64,000 nt of DNA from Halomonas urumqiensis (GCF_003028575.1 NZ_PYUD01000002.1:62001-126000); one strand, 5' to 3'. Shown: positions 9,015 to 18,713, counted from the stretch's first letter. Notes: generated by a model from the letters alone, not told the origin. Translations and numbers: made by a program.

Positions 9015-9403
9015 GTCACCACCTCAGCCAGCCACCAGCCAACCAACAGCGCCATGCCCCCGCCCATCAGGGTTGCCGCGATATTGGCCAGGGCGGCAAG
9101 GCTACGCCCCTGCTGCCAAAGGGAGAGCGTCTGCAGGCTGAACGTCGATACCGTGGTGTAGCCTCCCAAGAGCCCAATGCCCAGCAGCTCCCATCCAGGC
9201 CCTGCCAGGCGCTCGCCGGTCAGCGGCTGACCGGCGAGCAGGCTTCCAGCCAGCCACCCGACGAGCAGCGTGCCGCTCAGGTTGACGAAAAGCGTCCCCC
9301 AGGGGAATCTCGAGCCAAGATGGCGGCTGACCCGATGTCCCACCGCCAGGCGGCCCATACCACCCAACGCGCCCCCCACGGCGACAAGCAATATTCCCAG
9401 CAT
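9011..9403 (-). CDS. crcB: Fluoride exporter subunit CrcB/FluC (first of the pair)
   Basis: A 130-residue four-helix membrane protein of the same family, with GGALGGMGRLAVGHRV, NLSGTLLVGWLAG and GGYTTVSTFSLQT replacing the equivalent stretches of its partner. The start at 9403 gives the normal short N-terminus (MLGILLVAVGGALG); a longer upstream frame adds 17 polar residues out of character for the family. I looked for a crcB-type fluoride riboswitch in the 267 bases up to the divergent channel gene and did not recognise one. Confidence 0.9.
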   Translation of the reverse strand: MLGILLVAVGGALGGMGRLAVGHRVSRHLGSRFPWGTLFVNLSGTLLVGWLAGSLLAGQPLTGERLAGPGWELLGIGLLGGYTTVSTFSLQTLSLWQQGRSLAALANIAATLMGGGMALLVGWWLAEVVT

Positions 9404-9670
9404 TCGCGCTTCCACCCTTTCAATCCCGTTGCCGGTGTCCGGCGAGCCTAGCATGGCGTGCGATGTCCAGGCTGGTAGCCTGCGCGCTATGTAAGAGGTG
9501 TTCGGACAAGGTGTACGAGTACGGCCTCTATACAGATATTACGTACAATGTTTGTATATGATCATGACCGCACACGTGGCCCGGGTCGTGGATGATCAAC
9601 AAAATCCGTATCATGCCGGATCATATTCGAGTCACACATCATCAACACGCCAAGAGATGGAGGTCAACGC

Positions 9671-11995
9671 GTGAACCCCATGCGAGCCCTACCCCTGATA
9701 CTCGGCTGGCTGCTGATCGCCCTGATCACTTTCGCTGGCCCTGCACAGGCCCAGCAGCAGGACAGCAGCAGTGAGCCCCCCGCCAACGCAACCCTTGCCA
9801 GCCTGCTCGAGAACGAGGAGACCCGCCAGCAACTGATCGACCAGTTGCGCGGCACGGCGGCGGAAGTGGCTCCCGAGGCCACGCAACCCGCCGAGGATGA
9901 GCGCTCGCTACCGCGCCAGTTGGCTGATGTGACCAGTCGTGTGGTGGGCGACATGAGCAGCCAGTTCGACAACGTGGTCCAGGTGTTCAGTGGCATGTTC
10001 ACCGGTGACCTGGACAGCACCTTCGACACCCAGGCATTCCTCAGTGCGGCCATCAACCTTGGGCTGGTGATCCTGGCGACGTTCGTACTGTTCATCGCCG
10101 TTCGCCGCCTGGCCAAGTCGCTATTCACCAGGATCAGCCAATGGTCGCTCAATGGCGAGGGACTGACCCCGGTACTCAGGCTGGTGATCTGTGTGGCGGT
10201 GGCCGCGCTGATCGATGTGCTGATCGTGGGACTGGCCTATGTCGGGGGTAACCTGATCGCCACCTTTGCCGTCGGTGAGACCGGCGAGCTCTCCACACGT
10301 GCATCGCTGTTCCTCAATGCCTTCCTGGTGATCGAGCTGCTCAAGGCTGCCGTGCGCATGCTGTTTTCGTCGCGCTACGAGGGGCTTCGCCTGTTGCCGA
10401 TCACCGCAGAAGAGGCTTCCTACTGGAACCGCTGGCTTGCCCGGCTGATTGGCCTCGTTGGCTACGGTCTGATGGTGGTGGTGCCGCTGGTCAATGTCTA
10501 TATCGCACCCGCCCTGGGGCAAAGCGTCGGCACGCTGATCATGTTCGGTGCCTACCTGTATGCGGTCATCGTGGTGCTCAGGAATCGCGCACGGATTCGC
10601 GACGCCATCAACGCCAAGGCGCGCCAGAGCAGCATGGCGGCTACCCGCGTCTCGCTGCAGCTGTTCGCGCGCACTTGGCACCTGCTCGCACTCGCCTATT
10701 TCACCATGGTGCTGGTGCTGACCCTGACACGTCCCGAAGATGCCTTGCCCTTCGTGATGTTCGCCACCCTGAAGACGCTGGCCGCCGTGGTGGCAGGCAT
10801 GCTGGTATCCAGCCTGTTGACCCAGACCATCGGCCGCCGCATCCGTTTGTCCGATGATCTGCGTCGCAAGCTACCCCAGCTCGAACCACGCCTGAACAGC
10901 TACGTGCCCAATGCACTGCGCGTGATCCGCACGCTCATCCTGATCGTGGTGGCGATGGTAGTGCTGTACGCCTGGGGTGCGTTCGACCTCGCGGCCTGGT
11001 ACGCCTCCGAGGCGGGACGCGGCCTGGTCGCCAAACTGTTCAGCGTGGCGATGATCCTGGTGATTGCCCTGGGGGTATGGCTGGGCCTCGCCAGCCTTAT
11101 CGAGCACAAGCTCAACCCCGAAACGGGCACCGGTGAACCCACCGCCCGTGCCAAGACGCTGCTCTCGCTGTTCCGCAACGCCCTGGCCATCGCCTTGATC
11201 ACCATGACGGCGATGATCGTACTGGCCGAGATCGGCATCAACATCGGGCCGCTGATCGCCGGTGCCGGTGTGCTGGGCCTGGCCATCGGTTTTGGTGCCC
11301 AGAAGCTGGTGCAGGACATCATCACCGGTATCTTCATCCAGGTGGAGAACGCCATGAATACCGGTGATGTGGTCACCGTGGGCGGCATCACCGGCACCGC
11401 GGAGCGCCTGAACATCCGTTCGGTGGGCATCCGCGACCTCAACGGCACCTATCACTTGATCCCGTTCTCCAGCGTCGACACGGTATCGAACTACATGCGC
11501 GAATTCGGCTACCACGTGGGCGAATATGGCATCGCCTACCGCGAGAGCATCGATGATGCCATCGTGGCACTGCGCGAAGCCTTCGACGAACTGGCCGAGG
11601 ACGAGGATCACAAGATGAGCATCCTCGCCCCGCTCGAGGTTGCCGGGGTAATCGCCCTGGCCGACAGCTCGGTCAACATTCGCGTGCGCATCAAGACCAC
11701 GCCAGGCAACCAGTGGGCGGTGGGTCGTGCCTTCAACCGGCTGGTCAAGCTGCACTTCGACGCGCGTGGCATCGAAATTCCCTTCCCGCATACCACACTC
11801 TACTTCGGCGTCGGCAAGGAGGGCGAGGCACCGCCCGCCAACCTGCGGGTCATGCAAGAGAAGTTCGATATCAACGGTCGACCCGGCGGGCAACCGCGTT
11901 CCGGCGAACAGAGCCGGGTGGGCGAGGACGACCCACGCGCCAAGCCCAACCCGCAGTTCAAGGGTGACTTTGACGAGGAGGGAGACGAGAACTGA
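9671..11995 (+). CDS. Large MscS-family mechanosensitive channel, YbiO-like
   Basis: A 774-residue inner-membrane protein: signal peptide (to about AQAQQQ, residue 29), a periplasmic linker, many transmembrane helices from about residue 110 onward, and a C-terminal MscS core around residues 500-700 with the pore-helix stretch AGAGVLGLAIGFGAQKLVQDIITG and the beta domain (MNTGDVVTVGGITGTAERLNIRSVGIRD). The charged tail is typical of halophile proteins. The GTG at 9671 is chosen because GGAGGT lies six bases upstream; the ATG nine bases further is too distant. It probably opens on hypo-osmotic shock to release solutes. Confidence 0.9.
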   Translation: MNPMRALPLILGWLLIALITFAGPAQAQQQDSSSEPPANATLASLLENEETRQQLIDQLRGTAAEVAPEATQPAEDERSLPRQLADVTSRVVGDMSSQFDNVVQVFSGMFTGDLDSTFDTQAFLSAAINLGLVILATFVLFIAVRRLAKSLFTRISQWSLNGEGLTPVLRLVICVAVAALIDVLIVGLAYVGGNLIATFAVGETGELSTRASLFLNAFLVIELLKAAVRMLFSSRYEGLRLLPITAEEASYWNRWLARLIGLVGYGLMVVVPLVNVYIAPALGQSVGTLIMFGAYLYAVIVVLRNRARIRDAINAKARQSSMAATRVSLQLFARTWHLLALAYFTMVLVLTLTRPEDALPFVMFATLKTLAAVVAGMLVSSLLTQTIGRRIRLSDDLRRKLPQLEPRLNSYVPNALRVIRTLILIVVAMVVLYAWGAFDLAAWYASEAGRGLVAKLFSVAMILVIALGVWLGLASLIEHKLNPETGTGEPTARAKTLLSLFRNALAIALITMTAMIVLAEIGINIGPLIAGAGVLGLAIGFGAQKLVQDIITGIFIQVENAMNTGDVVTVGGITGTAERLNIRSVGIRDLNGTYHLIPFSSVDTVSNYMREFGYHVGEYGIAYRESIDDAIVALREAFDELAEDEDHKMSILAPLEVAGVIALADSSVNIRVRIKTTPGNQWAVGRAFNRLVKLHFDARGIEIPFPHTTLYFGVGKEGEAPPANLRVMQEKFDINGRPGGQPRSGEQSRVGEDDPRAKPNPQFKGDFDEEGDEN

Positions 11996-12019
11996 GCCAG
12001 AAGATCAACCTCCCCTCTA

Positions 12020-12060
12020 ACGTCAGCGGGGCTGCCCAATATGGGCAGCCCCGCTGACGT
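12020..12060. terminator. Strong hairpin after the MscS channel
   Basis: A perfect 19-base inverted repeat (12020-12038 with 12042-12060) around a 3-base loop, 24 bases after the stop codon. No long T run follows, so termination strength is uncertain, but the stem is among the longest in the window. Confidence 0.7.
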
Positions 12061-12120
12061 TTCGAAACGAGATAGCAAAGGACGTACTTGCCACAGCCTG
12101 CCACGAATCACCGCACTATT

Positions 12121-12165
12121 GTTGCTGATACGGATGTTACTGATACGGATGCTGCTTATACGGCG
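12121..12165. repeat. 15-bp degenerate tandem array (3 units)
   Basis: Three head-to-tail 15-base units: GTTGCTGATACGGAT, GTTACTGATACGGAT and GCTGCTTATACGGCG, in the convergent gap between the MscS channel and hemY. The first two differ by one base. No reading frame or known element explains it. Confidence 0.75.
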
Positions 12166-12192
12166 CCGAAACGCAATACCGATGGTAAAGGC

Positions 12193-13461
12193 CTAGCCTG
12201 CCTTCGCCTTACCCTTGCCCTTCTTGCCATCGCCCAGCACGTCCTTGTCCTCACTCGGTTGGGGCAGCGAAGGCAGTGACTTGTCGAGCAGTTCGACACT
12301 CTGGCGATAGTAGAGCTGGCTCTTGTTGTGCTCGCCCAGGTTGGCGTACAGGCGTGCCAGTTCGGCACATACCACGCCGCTGGGACGCTGTCGCTGGCTG
12401 GTCTCGAAGTACTCCTGCGCCTTGCCCCAGTAGGCGTTGCGCAGAGAGAGCCGGCCCAGCGTCAGCAGCAGGTCGGGGTCGTTGGGGCGTTCCTGAAGCC
12501 ACTTCTCGGCGACCACCAGCTGGCGCGAGGCATCGACATCGAGCAGGCCGTAACGCAGCACCAGGCGGCTGTCCCAGTGCTCCTTGAGGGAGTGGCGCAG
12601 CAGACGCTCGGCAATGGGCTCCTGGCCACCGCGCACCAATGCCTCGGCATACAGCACGATCAGCTCGATGTTGCCGCGCAGGTGGTCGGGCATATCGGCC
12701 CACAGGCCACGCACCTGCTCGATGTCGCCACCATCGCGAGCCTCGCGGACGATCAGTTCCCGATAGGCTCGCTGCTCGAGCTGCTCGCGCTCATCGGGCG
12801 AGATCAACTGCTGGGCTCCCAGGCGCGGCATCAAGCGGCGCAGGCCATCCCAGTCACTGACACTAAGGTAGGCCTGCTTGAGCTGCTTGAGCACTTGCGG
12901 GTGATTGGGCAACTGGCGATCCAGGCGAGTGAGAATCGCCAGGGCTTCCTCGTACTGCTGACGATCGAGCATCAGTTGCGCCTGCATCATGCCCACCGCG
13001 GTATCGGCCCCTTCGGTACTCAAGTGCGCCCGTTTCAACAGGGTGTCGGCCTGGTCGAAGTGGCCCTGGTAATGTGCCGCGAGCGCCGCCGACAGGTAGT
13101 TGACCAATGGGGTGCTGGAGTCATCGGCGGCCTTGACCAACGATTTTTCGGCCTTCTTCCAGCGACCTTCGGCCAGCGCCACCAGGCCGCGCACGGTGCG
13201 CTTCATGGCATTGCGATTGCGGGTACGGCTGTTCCACACCTTGAAACGGCTAACCGGATGCGTGAGCCGCATCAGCACGCGCAGGCCGAAATGCAGCACC
13301 AGGAACACCGCGAGCAGGATCACCAGGCCGAACCAGAAGGAGGTCTGCACCGAGGTCTCACCGACACGAATCAGCCAGTAACCCGGCACGGACATCATCA
13401 GCTGGCCGAACAGCGCGCCGAGCGCCAGGCCCAGGACGACGATCAGGATCAGCTTTCTCAT
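12193..13461 (-). CDS. hemY: HemY-type TPR membrane protein of the heme operon
   Basis: The 422 residues start with two transmembrane segments (LILIVVLGLALGALFGQLM and FWFGLVILLAVFLVLHFGL), followed by the HemY N-terminal domain and helical TPR-like repeats facing the periplasm, ending in a lysine-rich tail. This is the proteobacterial HemY associated with heme biosynthesis operons, not the Bacillus protoporphyrinogen oxidase of the same name; its biochemical role is not settled. Its ATG overlaps the hemX stop (ATGA) as the last gene of hemCDXY. Confidence 0.9.
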   Translation of the reverse strand: MRKLILIVVLGLALGALFGQLMMSVPGYWLIRVGETSVQTSFWFGLVILLAVFLVLHFGLRVLMRLTHPVSRFKVWNSRTRNRNAMKRTVRGLVALAEGRWKKAEKSLVKAADDSSTPLVNYLSAALAAHYQGHFDQADTLLKRAHLSTEGADTAVGMMQAQLMLDRQQYEEALAILTRLDRQLPNHPQVLKQLKQAYLSVSDWDGLRRLMPRLGAQQLISPDEREQLEQRAYRELIVREARDGGDIEQVRGLWADMPDHLRGNIELIVLYAEALVRGGQEPIAERLLRHSLKEHWDSRLVLRYGLLDVDASRQLVVAEKWLQERPNDPDLLLTLGRLSLRNAYWGKAQEYFETSQRQRPSGVVCAELARLYANLGEHNKSQLYYRQSVELLDKSLPSLPQPSEDKDVLGDGKKGKGKAKAG

Positions 13462-15017
13462 GCGTCATCTCCCTGGCGCGATTCGAAGCGGCGCTCGATG
13501 AAGGCGGCCAGCGCTTGCTGGGAGCCGCTGATGTCTGGCAGCTCGGGGCTGATGGCTTCGCTTTTCAGTGCCTGCAGGCGCTCGACCACCGACTGCACGC
13601 CGCTGGCGTCGGTATCGTAGTAGCCATCGATCAGGGTCAAGGCCTTGTCGATGCTGGCTTCAAAAAGCTCCTGCTCCTCTTTCAGCAGTGCCAATTGGGC
13701 CTGCTCGATCACCAGGCGAACACTCTGGCGCAGATAGGATTCCTGCTCCGGGGTGATCAGCGCCTCGAGCTCGGCGTTGTGCTGGCGCACGGTCACCAGA
13801 TCCTTGAGTTCCTGGCCGAAGCGAGACAGCTGCTGCTGCCAGGCGCCCTCGGGCGCTTCCTCCATGCTGGAGCGTACGGTAATTTCCTCGATATCCTGGG
13901 ACAGCGGTTGACCGGCGATCTGCTCCTGCTGGGCATTCAGCGTGAGCCACAGCCCAGTGCGATCGATCTGCGGCACGGCATCGAGGGCAGCGAGATCGGC
14001 GGCGATTTCACGACGCACCGGCACCAGTGCCGGGTTGTCTGCCTCGCGCAGTCGCTGATCGGCGGTACGCAGCAAGGCGGCCGAGCCCATCACGTCGCCT
14101 TCCAGTTGCAGACGCTGATTGGCCAGGCGCAGCAGGTAGGCGGCCTCGGCGTGCAGCCAGTCGCGCTCGTCGGTTTCCTGTTCGCTTGAAAGCTCGGCGA
14201 GCACCCGGTCGAGGGCGTCATCGACCTCGCTACGATAGCTCGAGAATTCATCGCGCAACTCGCCAAGCGCACCTTCGAGCTCGGCATCGCGTTCACTCTC
14301 GCCCTCGTCCAGACGGGTTTCCAGTTCACTGAGCTGGCTTGCGGTGGCGGCCTCGCTGGTGCGCGCCTCTAGCTCGGACAATCTGGCCTGCTGTGCGTCG
14401 AACTTCTGCCAGGCCTGCCAACCGAATACCAATACACCAACCGCCAGCAGGATCACCAGTACCAGGGCGACGATGCCCGCCTTGCCGCCGCCCTTGCCAT
14501 CACCGCCCCCCGCGGGCGTTGTGGTCGCCTTGCCGACACCGCCCGAAGCAGCTTTCGGTGCGGGCCTGTCAGCGCTGCCAGAAGATGCTTTCCCCGGGGA
14601 GTTGGCGGCTGACTTGTCGCTACCGCTCGCGGATGGCTTGTCGGACGGAGAAGACTGGCTGGACGATTTGCCAACAGAGGTGTCAGTTGCCGTGCCAGTC
14701 GTAGGCTTGGCCGCATCGGTTGACGCACCAGATGACTGAGAGGTCGACGGCTTGGCCGCATCGGCGCGACCTGGCGACCCGCCCGGAGTGCTACCCGTTG
14801 TCGGCTTATCTTCGCTGACGCGACTCTCGCCAGGGCTGCTCTGGCCTGAACCGCTCTGGCTGGCGACGGCATCGCCCTTCGCCGTGCCACCGGCCTTGTC
14901 GTAGCGGCGCGAACGGCGGCGGCTGGAAGCATTCCCCTTGCCGCTACTGCCGGAGGTCGCCGAGTCCGTGCCGGAAGGCGTCTGCTGTTCATCCTGATCG
15001 TGTGGTTGCTTGCTCAT
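13458..15017 (-). CDS. hemX: HemX-family protein (annotated uroporphyrinogen-III C-methyltransferase)
   Basis: The 519 residues form three parts: a Ser/Thr/Gly/Pro/Lys-rich low-complexity cytoplasmic region of about 175 residues, one transmembrane helix (GIVALVLVILLAVGVLVFG), then the HemX domain with a coiled-coil start (DAQQARLSELEARTSEAATASQLSELE) and helical periplasmic part. It lacks the SAM-binding methyltransferase motifs of CobA/CysG, so the traditional enzyme name is doubtful. It lies six bases after hemD and overlaps hemY. Confidence 0.87.
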   Translation of the reverse strand: MSKQPHDQDEQQTPSGTDSATSGSSGKGNASSRRRSRRYDKAGGTAKGDAVASQSGSGQSSPGESRVSEDKPTTGSTPGGSPGRADAAKPSTSQSSGASTDAAKPTTGTATDTSVGKSSSQSSPSDKPSASGSDKSAANSPGKASSGSADRPAPKAASGGVGKATTTPAGGGDGKGGGKAGIVALVLVILLAVGVLVFGWQAWQKFDAQQARLSELEARTSEAATASQLSELETRLDEGESERDAELEGALGELRDEFSSYRSEVDDALDRVLAELSSEQETDERDWLHAEAAYLLRLANQRLQLEGDVMGSAALLRTADQRLREADNPALVPVRREIAADLAALDAVPQIDRTGLWLTLNAQQEQIAGQPLSQDIEEITVRSSMEEAPEGAWQQQLSRFGQELKDLVTVRQHNAELEALITPEQESYLRQSVRLVIEQAQLALLKEEQELFEASIDKALTLIDGYYDTDASGVQSVVERLQALKSEAISPELPDISGSQQALAAFIERRFESRQGDDA

Positions 15018-15023
15018 CTGTCG

Positions 15024-15818
15024 CTAGCCCTTTTCGAGATCGTCTTGGTCGACATCGGCTTCCTGCGGGTCACAGACGCGGACCACAGCCGCCGCGAGTG
15101 CGGCGGGAGTGGCGCCCGACGCCACGACGGGGGCACGAAACCCCAGTTTGCCGGCCAGTGTAGCCAACCGGGCGCTGGAAACGATTAGCGGTTGGTTCAA
15201 CGCGGCTTCTGTACACCATCTTGCCAGATGTTCGAGAATTTCTCCGCTGCTGGCGACCAGCGCACGATATTCTCCTTGCGCCAGGCGCTGTTGCATCGCC
15301 GGCTCGGGGTCCAATGGCTGGCGTCGATAGACCGCCAGCCGGGTAAGGTTCGCGCCTCGCTCGGCCAGTGTGTCGGCAAGCAACGGCCTGCCGCCTTCGC
15401 CCGCCACCAGCAGCACGCGCTGCTGGTCGAGGGCGCTCAGGGAGGCGAGGCGCAGCAACGCTTCGCTGGACTCTTCACCGGCAGCCTCTGGCGGCAGGTG
15501 TACCTTTACGCCAAGCGTCTCGTTCAGGGTAGCCGCCGTCGCGCCACCCACCGCGTAATAGTCGATACCCACCGGCAATTGCGGCCAGTAGCGATCCAGC
15601 GCATCCGCCAGGCACTCTGCGGCAAACGGACTGATCACCACCACCCGCCTGAAGTGGTCGTAATCAAGCCACACCGCACGCTGCTCGGCGCTTTCCGGTA
15701 GCCTCTCGAGCCGCATCACTTCCAGACGTTGCACTGCATAGCCGTGAGACTCGATGGCCGAGGCGAGCGCCTCGCCCCGGCTGCCTGGCCGCGTGATCAG
15801 TACCGGTGAACCGCTCAT
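15024..15818 (-). CDS. hemD: Uroporphyrinogen-III synthase
   Basis: Cyclises hydroxymethylbilane with inversion of ring D to give uroporphyrinogen III. The 264 residues have the two-lobed HemD layout: ITRPGSRGEALASAIESHG at the N-terminus, FSPFAAECL-like helix entry (VVISPFAAECLADAL), YYAVGGATAATL and the second-lobe VASSGEILEHLARW. HemD is poorly conserved in sequence; the call rests on these stretches and on its place directly after hemC, whose stop overlaps its ATG by one base. Confidence 0.9.
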   Translation of the reverse strand: MSGSPVLITRPGSRGEALASAIESHGYAVQRLEVMRLERLPESAEQRAVWLDYDHFRRVVVISPFAAECLADALDRYWPQLPVGIDYYAVGGATAATLNETLGVKVHLPPEAAGEESSEALLRLASLSALDQQRVLLVAGEGGRPLLADTLAERGANLTRLAVYRRQPLDPEPAMQQRLAQGEYRALVASSGEILEHLARWCTEAALNQPLIVSSARLATLAGKLGFRAPVVASGATPAALAAAVVRVCDPQEADVDQDDLEKG

Positions 15819-16759
15819 CAGCCGGCGCCGTAGACCTCGGCGAGAATCTCGCCGGCCCCCAGGTCCAACAACTCCTCGGCCACGCGAATACCCAGTGCCT
15901 CGGGCTCATGAATCGAACCACGGCCCTCTGCGCGTAGCACGCGGGTACCGTCGGGAGTTCCTACCAGCGCGCGCAGCCAAAGGGTCTGGCCATCGTTCTC
16001 GAATATCGCATGACCGCCAATCGGCACCTGGCAGCCACCTTCCAGACGCGTGTTCATGGCGCGCTCCGCCCGCACCCGTGTCGCGGTAGCCGCATCGTCC
16101 AGCGGCGCCAGCAGGGAAATCAGTTCCGGGTCATGCAGACGGCACTCGATACCCAGCGCACCCTGGCCGCAGGCCGGCAGGCAGACTTCGGGAGGCAGTT
16201 CCTGGGCAATCCGCGCGCCCAATCCCAGCCGTTTGAGGCCAGAGGTGGCGAGGATGATCGCATCGAATTCGCCATCGTCCAGCTTGGAAAGTCGGGTCTG
16301 CACATTGCCACGCAGTGTCAGGATCTGCAGGTCGGGACGTGACTCGCTCATCTGCAGCCCGCGACGCAGGCTCGATGTGCCGATTTTCGCCCCCTCGGGC
16401 AGTTCATCGAAGCGCGCATAGCGATTCGAGACAAACGCATCGGTTGGCTCGGCGCCCTCCAGAATCACCGACAGCCCAAGCCCCTCGGGAAAGTGCATGG
16501 GCACGTCTTTCATGGAATGCACGGCGATGTCGGCACGCCCATCGAGCATCGCTTCCTCGAGCTCCTTGACGAACAGGCCCTTGCCACCCACCTTGGCCAG
16601 CGGCGTGTCGAGAATCTTGTCACCACGGGTGACAATCGCCACCAGCTCGACCTCGAGCCCGGGATTGGCGGCGATGAGTCGATCGCGGACATGTTCGGCC
16701 TGCCACATGGCCAATTGGCTCTTGCGCGTGGCGATTCGCAGCTTGGTGATGGCTTGCAC
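15818..16759 (-). CDS. hemC: Hydroxymethylbilane synthase (porphobilinogen deaminase)
   Basis: Polymerises four porphobilinogen molecules to hydroxymethylbilane. The 313 residues carry [15 protein letters not shown], the substrate-binding [31 protein letters not shown] and the dipyrromethane-cofactor cysteine in [11 protein letters not shown] choose the GTG at 16759 because it gives the family-normal N-terminus and has GGGAG eight bases upstream; an ATG at 16807 would add 16 unconserved residues. It is first gene of hemCDXY and divergent from argH. Confidence 0.93.
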   Translation of the reverse strand: MQAITKLRIATRKSQLAMWQAEHVRDRLIAANPGLEVELVAIVTRGDKILDTPLAKVGGKGLFVKELEEAMLDGRADIAVHSMKDVPMHFPEGLGLSVILEGAEPTDAFVSNRYARFDELPEGAKIGTSSLRRGLQMSESRPDLQILTLRGNVQTRLSKLDDGEFDAIILATSGLKRLGLGARIAQELPPEVCLPACGQGALGIECRLHDPELISLLAPLDDAATATRVRAERAMNTRLEGGCQVPIGGHAIFENDGQTLWLRALVGTPDGTRVLRAEGRGSIHEPEALGIRVAEELLDLGAGEILAEVYGAG

Positions 16760-16979
16760 GTGGTTCTCCCGATCCCGGTTCGCTGGTGGCGACGACGATG
16801 GCGCCAACGCCCGGATGAAGTGGTGTCATTATCAGCATATTGAATATCACCATCATAAAGCACCCGGCATGGCAGGAAAAATCACCGGTTAACCGGGCAC
16901 CGGCTGCACCCCACCATCCTCGCCAGCCGAGCGGACTCTGGTACACTGCTCGACATGCCAAGGCGCACCGCCACAGCAC

Positions 16980-17049
16980 CTTTCAATCAACACTTTTCAC
17001 GCAACCCTTTTGACGCAACCATTTTCACGTAATCCTTTTCCCGTAACCC
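16980..17049. repeat. 14-bp degenerate tandem array upstream of argH (5 units)
   Basis: Five contiguous 14-base units at 16980, 16994, 17008, 17022 and 17036, with consensus TTTTCACGYAAYCC; the first unit is the most diverged. The array ends about ten bases before the first possible argH start and occupies the place where a promoter or leader would be. No reading frame crosses it convincingly. Function unknown. Confidence 0.85.
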
Positions 17050-17059
17050 TAAACGCAGG

Positions 17060-18493
17060 ATGCCAAGCCCGATGAGCTCAAGTCCGACGACCCCAGGCAC
17101 CAACCAATCCTGGGGTGGCCGCTTCAACGAACCCACCGATGCCTTCGTCGCGCGCTTCACGGCCTCGGTGAATTTCGACCAACGCCTCGCGTTTCACGAC
17201 ATTCAGGGCTCCGTCGCCCATGCCACCATGCTGGCGCGGGTCGGCGTGCTGACCGATGAGGAGCGCGATACCATCATCGCCGGGCTCGATGAGATTCACG
17301 GCGAGATCGAGCGCGGTGAATTCGCCTGGTCGGTGGCGCTTGAAGACGTGCACATGAACATCGAGGCGCGGCTGACCGAGAAGATCGGCATCACCGGCAA
17401 GAAGCTGCACACCGGGCGATCACGCAACGACCAGGTCGCCACCGACATCCGCCTGTTCATGCGTGACGAGATCGACCTGGTAGCCGCTGAACTGAGCCGG
17501 CTGCGGGCTGGCCTGATCGAGCTTGCCGACCGCGAAGCGGACACCATCATGCCGGGCTTCACCCACCTGCAGACCGCACAACCGGTGACCTTCGGCCACC
17601 ACCTGCTGGCGTGGCACGAGATGCTCGCCCGTGACCACGAGCGGCTGCTCGACTGCCGTCGGCGGGTCAATGTATTGCCGCTCGGCGCCGCCGCCCTGGC
17701 CGGCACCACCTACCCCATCGACCGCCATGTCACGGCCGAACTGCTGGGCTTCGAGCGTCCGGCGGAGAACTCGCTGGACGCCGTCAGCGACCGCGACTTC
17801 GCCATCGAATTCACCAGCTTCGCCAGCATCCTGTTGTTGCACTTGTCACGCATGAGCGAAGAGCTGGTGCTGTGGACCAGCGCCCAGTTCGACTTCATCG
17901 ACCTGCCCGACCGCTTCTGCACCGGCTCCTCGATCATGCCGCAGAAGAAGAACCCCGACGTGCCCGAGCTGGTGCGCGGCAAGACCGGCCGGGTCTACGG
18001 CCACCTGATGGGCCTTTTGACGCTGATGAAGTCCCAGCCGCTGGCCTACAACAAGGACAACCAGGAAGACAAGGAGCCGCTGTTCGATGCCGTGGACACC
18101 GTCAAGGATTGCCTGAAGGCGTTCGCCGACATGGTGCCGGCCATCGAGGCCAAGGCCGACAGCATGCGCGAAGCGGCACGCCGCGGCTTCTCCACCGCCA
18201 CGGACCTGGCCGACTACCTGGTACGCCGTGGCGTCGCCTTCCGTGACGCCCACGAGATCGTTGGCCTGTCCGTGGCCTTCGGCCTGCGCGAGAAGAAGGA
18301 TCTCTCGGAGATGAGCCTCGAGGAGCTTCAGCAATTCTCCAGCGTGATCGACGCCGATGTCTTCGACGTGCTGACCCTGGAAGGCTCGGTGGCCGCCCGC
18401 AACCACATCGGTGGCACCGCACCCGACCAGGTGCGCGCCGCCGCCCAACGCGCCCGCGACGCACTGGCGGCGCTGGCGGGGCAACCGGCATGA
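17060..18493 (+). CDS. argH: Argininosuccinate lyase
   Basis: Last step of arginine synthesis: splits argininosuccinate to arginine and fumarate. The 477 residues have [57 protein letters not shown] and the superfamily signature [12 protein letters not shown] with the catalytic serine loop. The start is uncertain between ATG 17060 and ATG 17072; the former has AGG directly abutting it, the latter has CAGGA at a more normal distance. It is first in a tightly packed argH-lptM-lysA-dapF-DUF484-xerC-HAD run. Confidence 0.95.
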   Translation: MPSPMSSSPTTPGTNQSWGGRFNEPTDAFVARFTASVNFDQRLAFHDIQGSVAHATMLARVGVLTDEERDTIIAGLDEIHGEIERGEFAWSVALEDVHMNIEARLTEKIGITGKKLHTGRSRNDQVATDIRLFMRDEIDLVAAELSRLRAGLIELADREADTIMPGFTHLQTAQPVTFGHHLLAWHEMLARDHERLLDCRRRVNVLPLGAAALAGTTYPIDRHVTAELLGFERPAENSLDAVSDRDFAIEFTSFASILLLHLSRMSEELVLWTSAQFDFIDLPDRFCTGSSIMPQKKNPDVPELVRGKTGRVYGHLMGLLTLMKSQPLAYNKDNQEDKEPLFDAVDTVKDCLKAFADMVPAIEAKADSMREAARRGFSTATDLADYLVRRGVAFRDAHEIVGLSVAFGLREKKDLSEMSLEELQQFSSVIDADVFDVLTLEGSVAARNHIGGTAPDQVRAAAQRARDALAALAGQPA

Positions 18494-18711
18494 TGGGCCG
18501 CACTGCTGTCGCCACCCTGGGCCTGGCGCTGGCCTTGGCGCTGGGCCTTGCCGGTTGCGGCCAGAAAGGCCCGCTGTATATGCCGGATGATGAACAGGCC
18601 GCCGAGCAGTACGCCCCCCAGGATGCCGAAGGTACCGCCGAGGACGACGCACCAGCATCCGAAGATGCCACACAGGAACCCGAAGACGTTCCCCAGGACG
18701 ACGAGAGCTAG
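18490..18711 (+). CDS. lptM: LptM-type small lipoprotein (formerly YifL)
   Basis: A 73-residue outer-membrane lipoprotein: signal helix ([15 protein letters not shown]) with lipobox cysteine C23 followed by the diagnostic GQKGPLYMP. LptM is known in E. coli to help oxidative maturation of the LPS translocon LptD. The C-terminal 40 residues are strongly acidic (Asp/Glu/Gln-rich), longer and more acidic than the enterobacterial protein. It overlaps argH by four bases (ATGA) and precedes lysA by two; lptM before dapF is a conserved gammaproteobacterial order. Confidence 0.88.
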   Translation: MMGRTAVATLGLALALALGLAGCGQKGPLYMPDDEQAAEQYAPQDAEGTAEDDAPASEDATQEPEDVPQDDES

Positions 18712-18713
18712 GC

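Noticed and set aside
9404..9670. Possible fluoride riboswitch before the crcB pair
   Set aside because: I could not find the conserved crcB-motif core or its pseudoknot in the minus-strand leader.
10871..11893. 340-codon minus-strand frame inside the MscS channel gene
   Set aside because: A composition-driven shadow; the plus-strand protein has the conserved MscS core there.
12328..13620. 430-codon plus-strand frame opposite hemY
   Set aside because: It is the antisense of hemY and crosses the hemX/hemY junction; no ribosome site or family resemblance.
16828..16833. GATAAT (minus strand) as a hemC -10 box
   Set aside because: No acceptable -35 at proper spacing; left unassigned.
16980..17049. 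CRISPR-like reading of the 14-bp array
   Set aside because: Units are contiguous with no spacers and too short; none of the tandem arrays in this window is a CRISPR.
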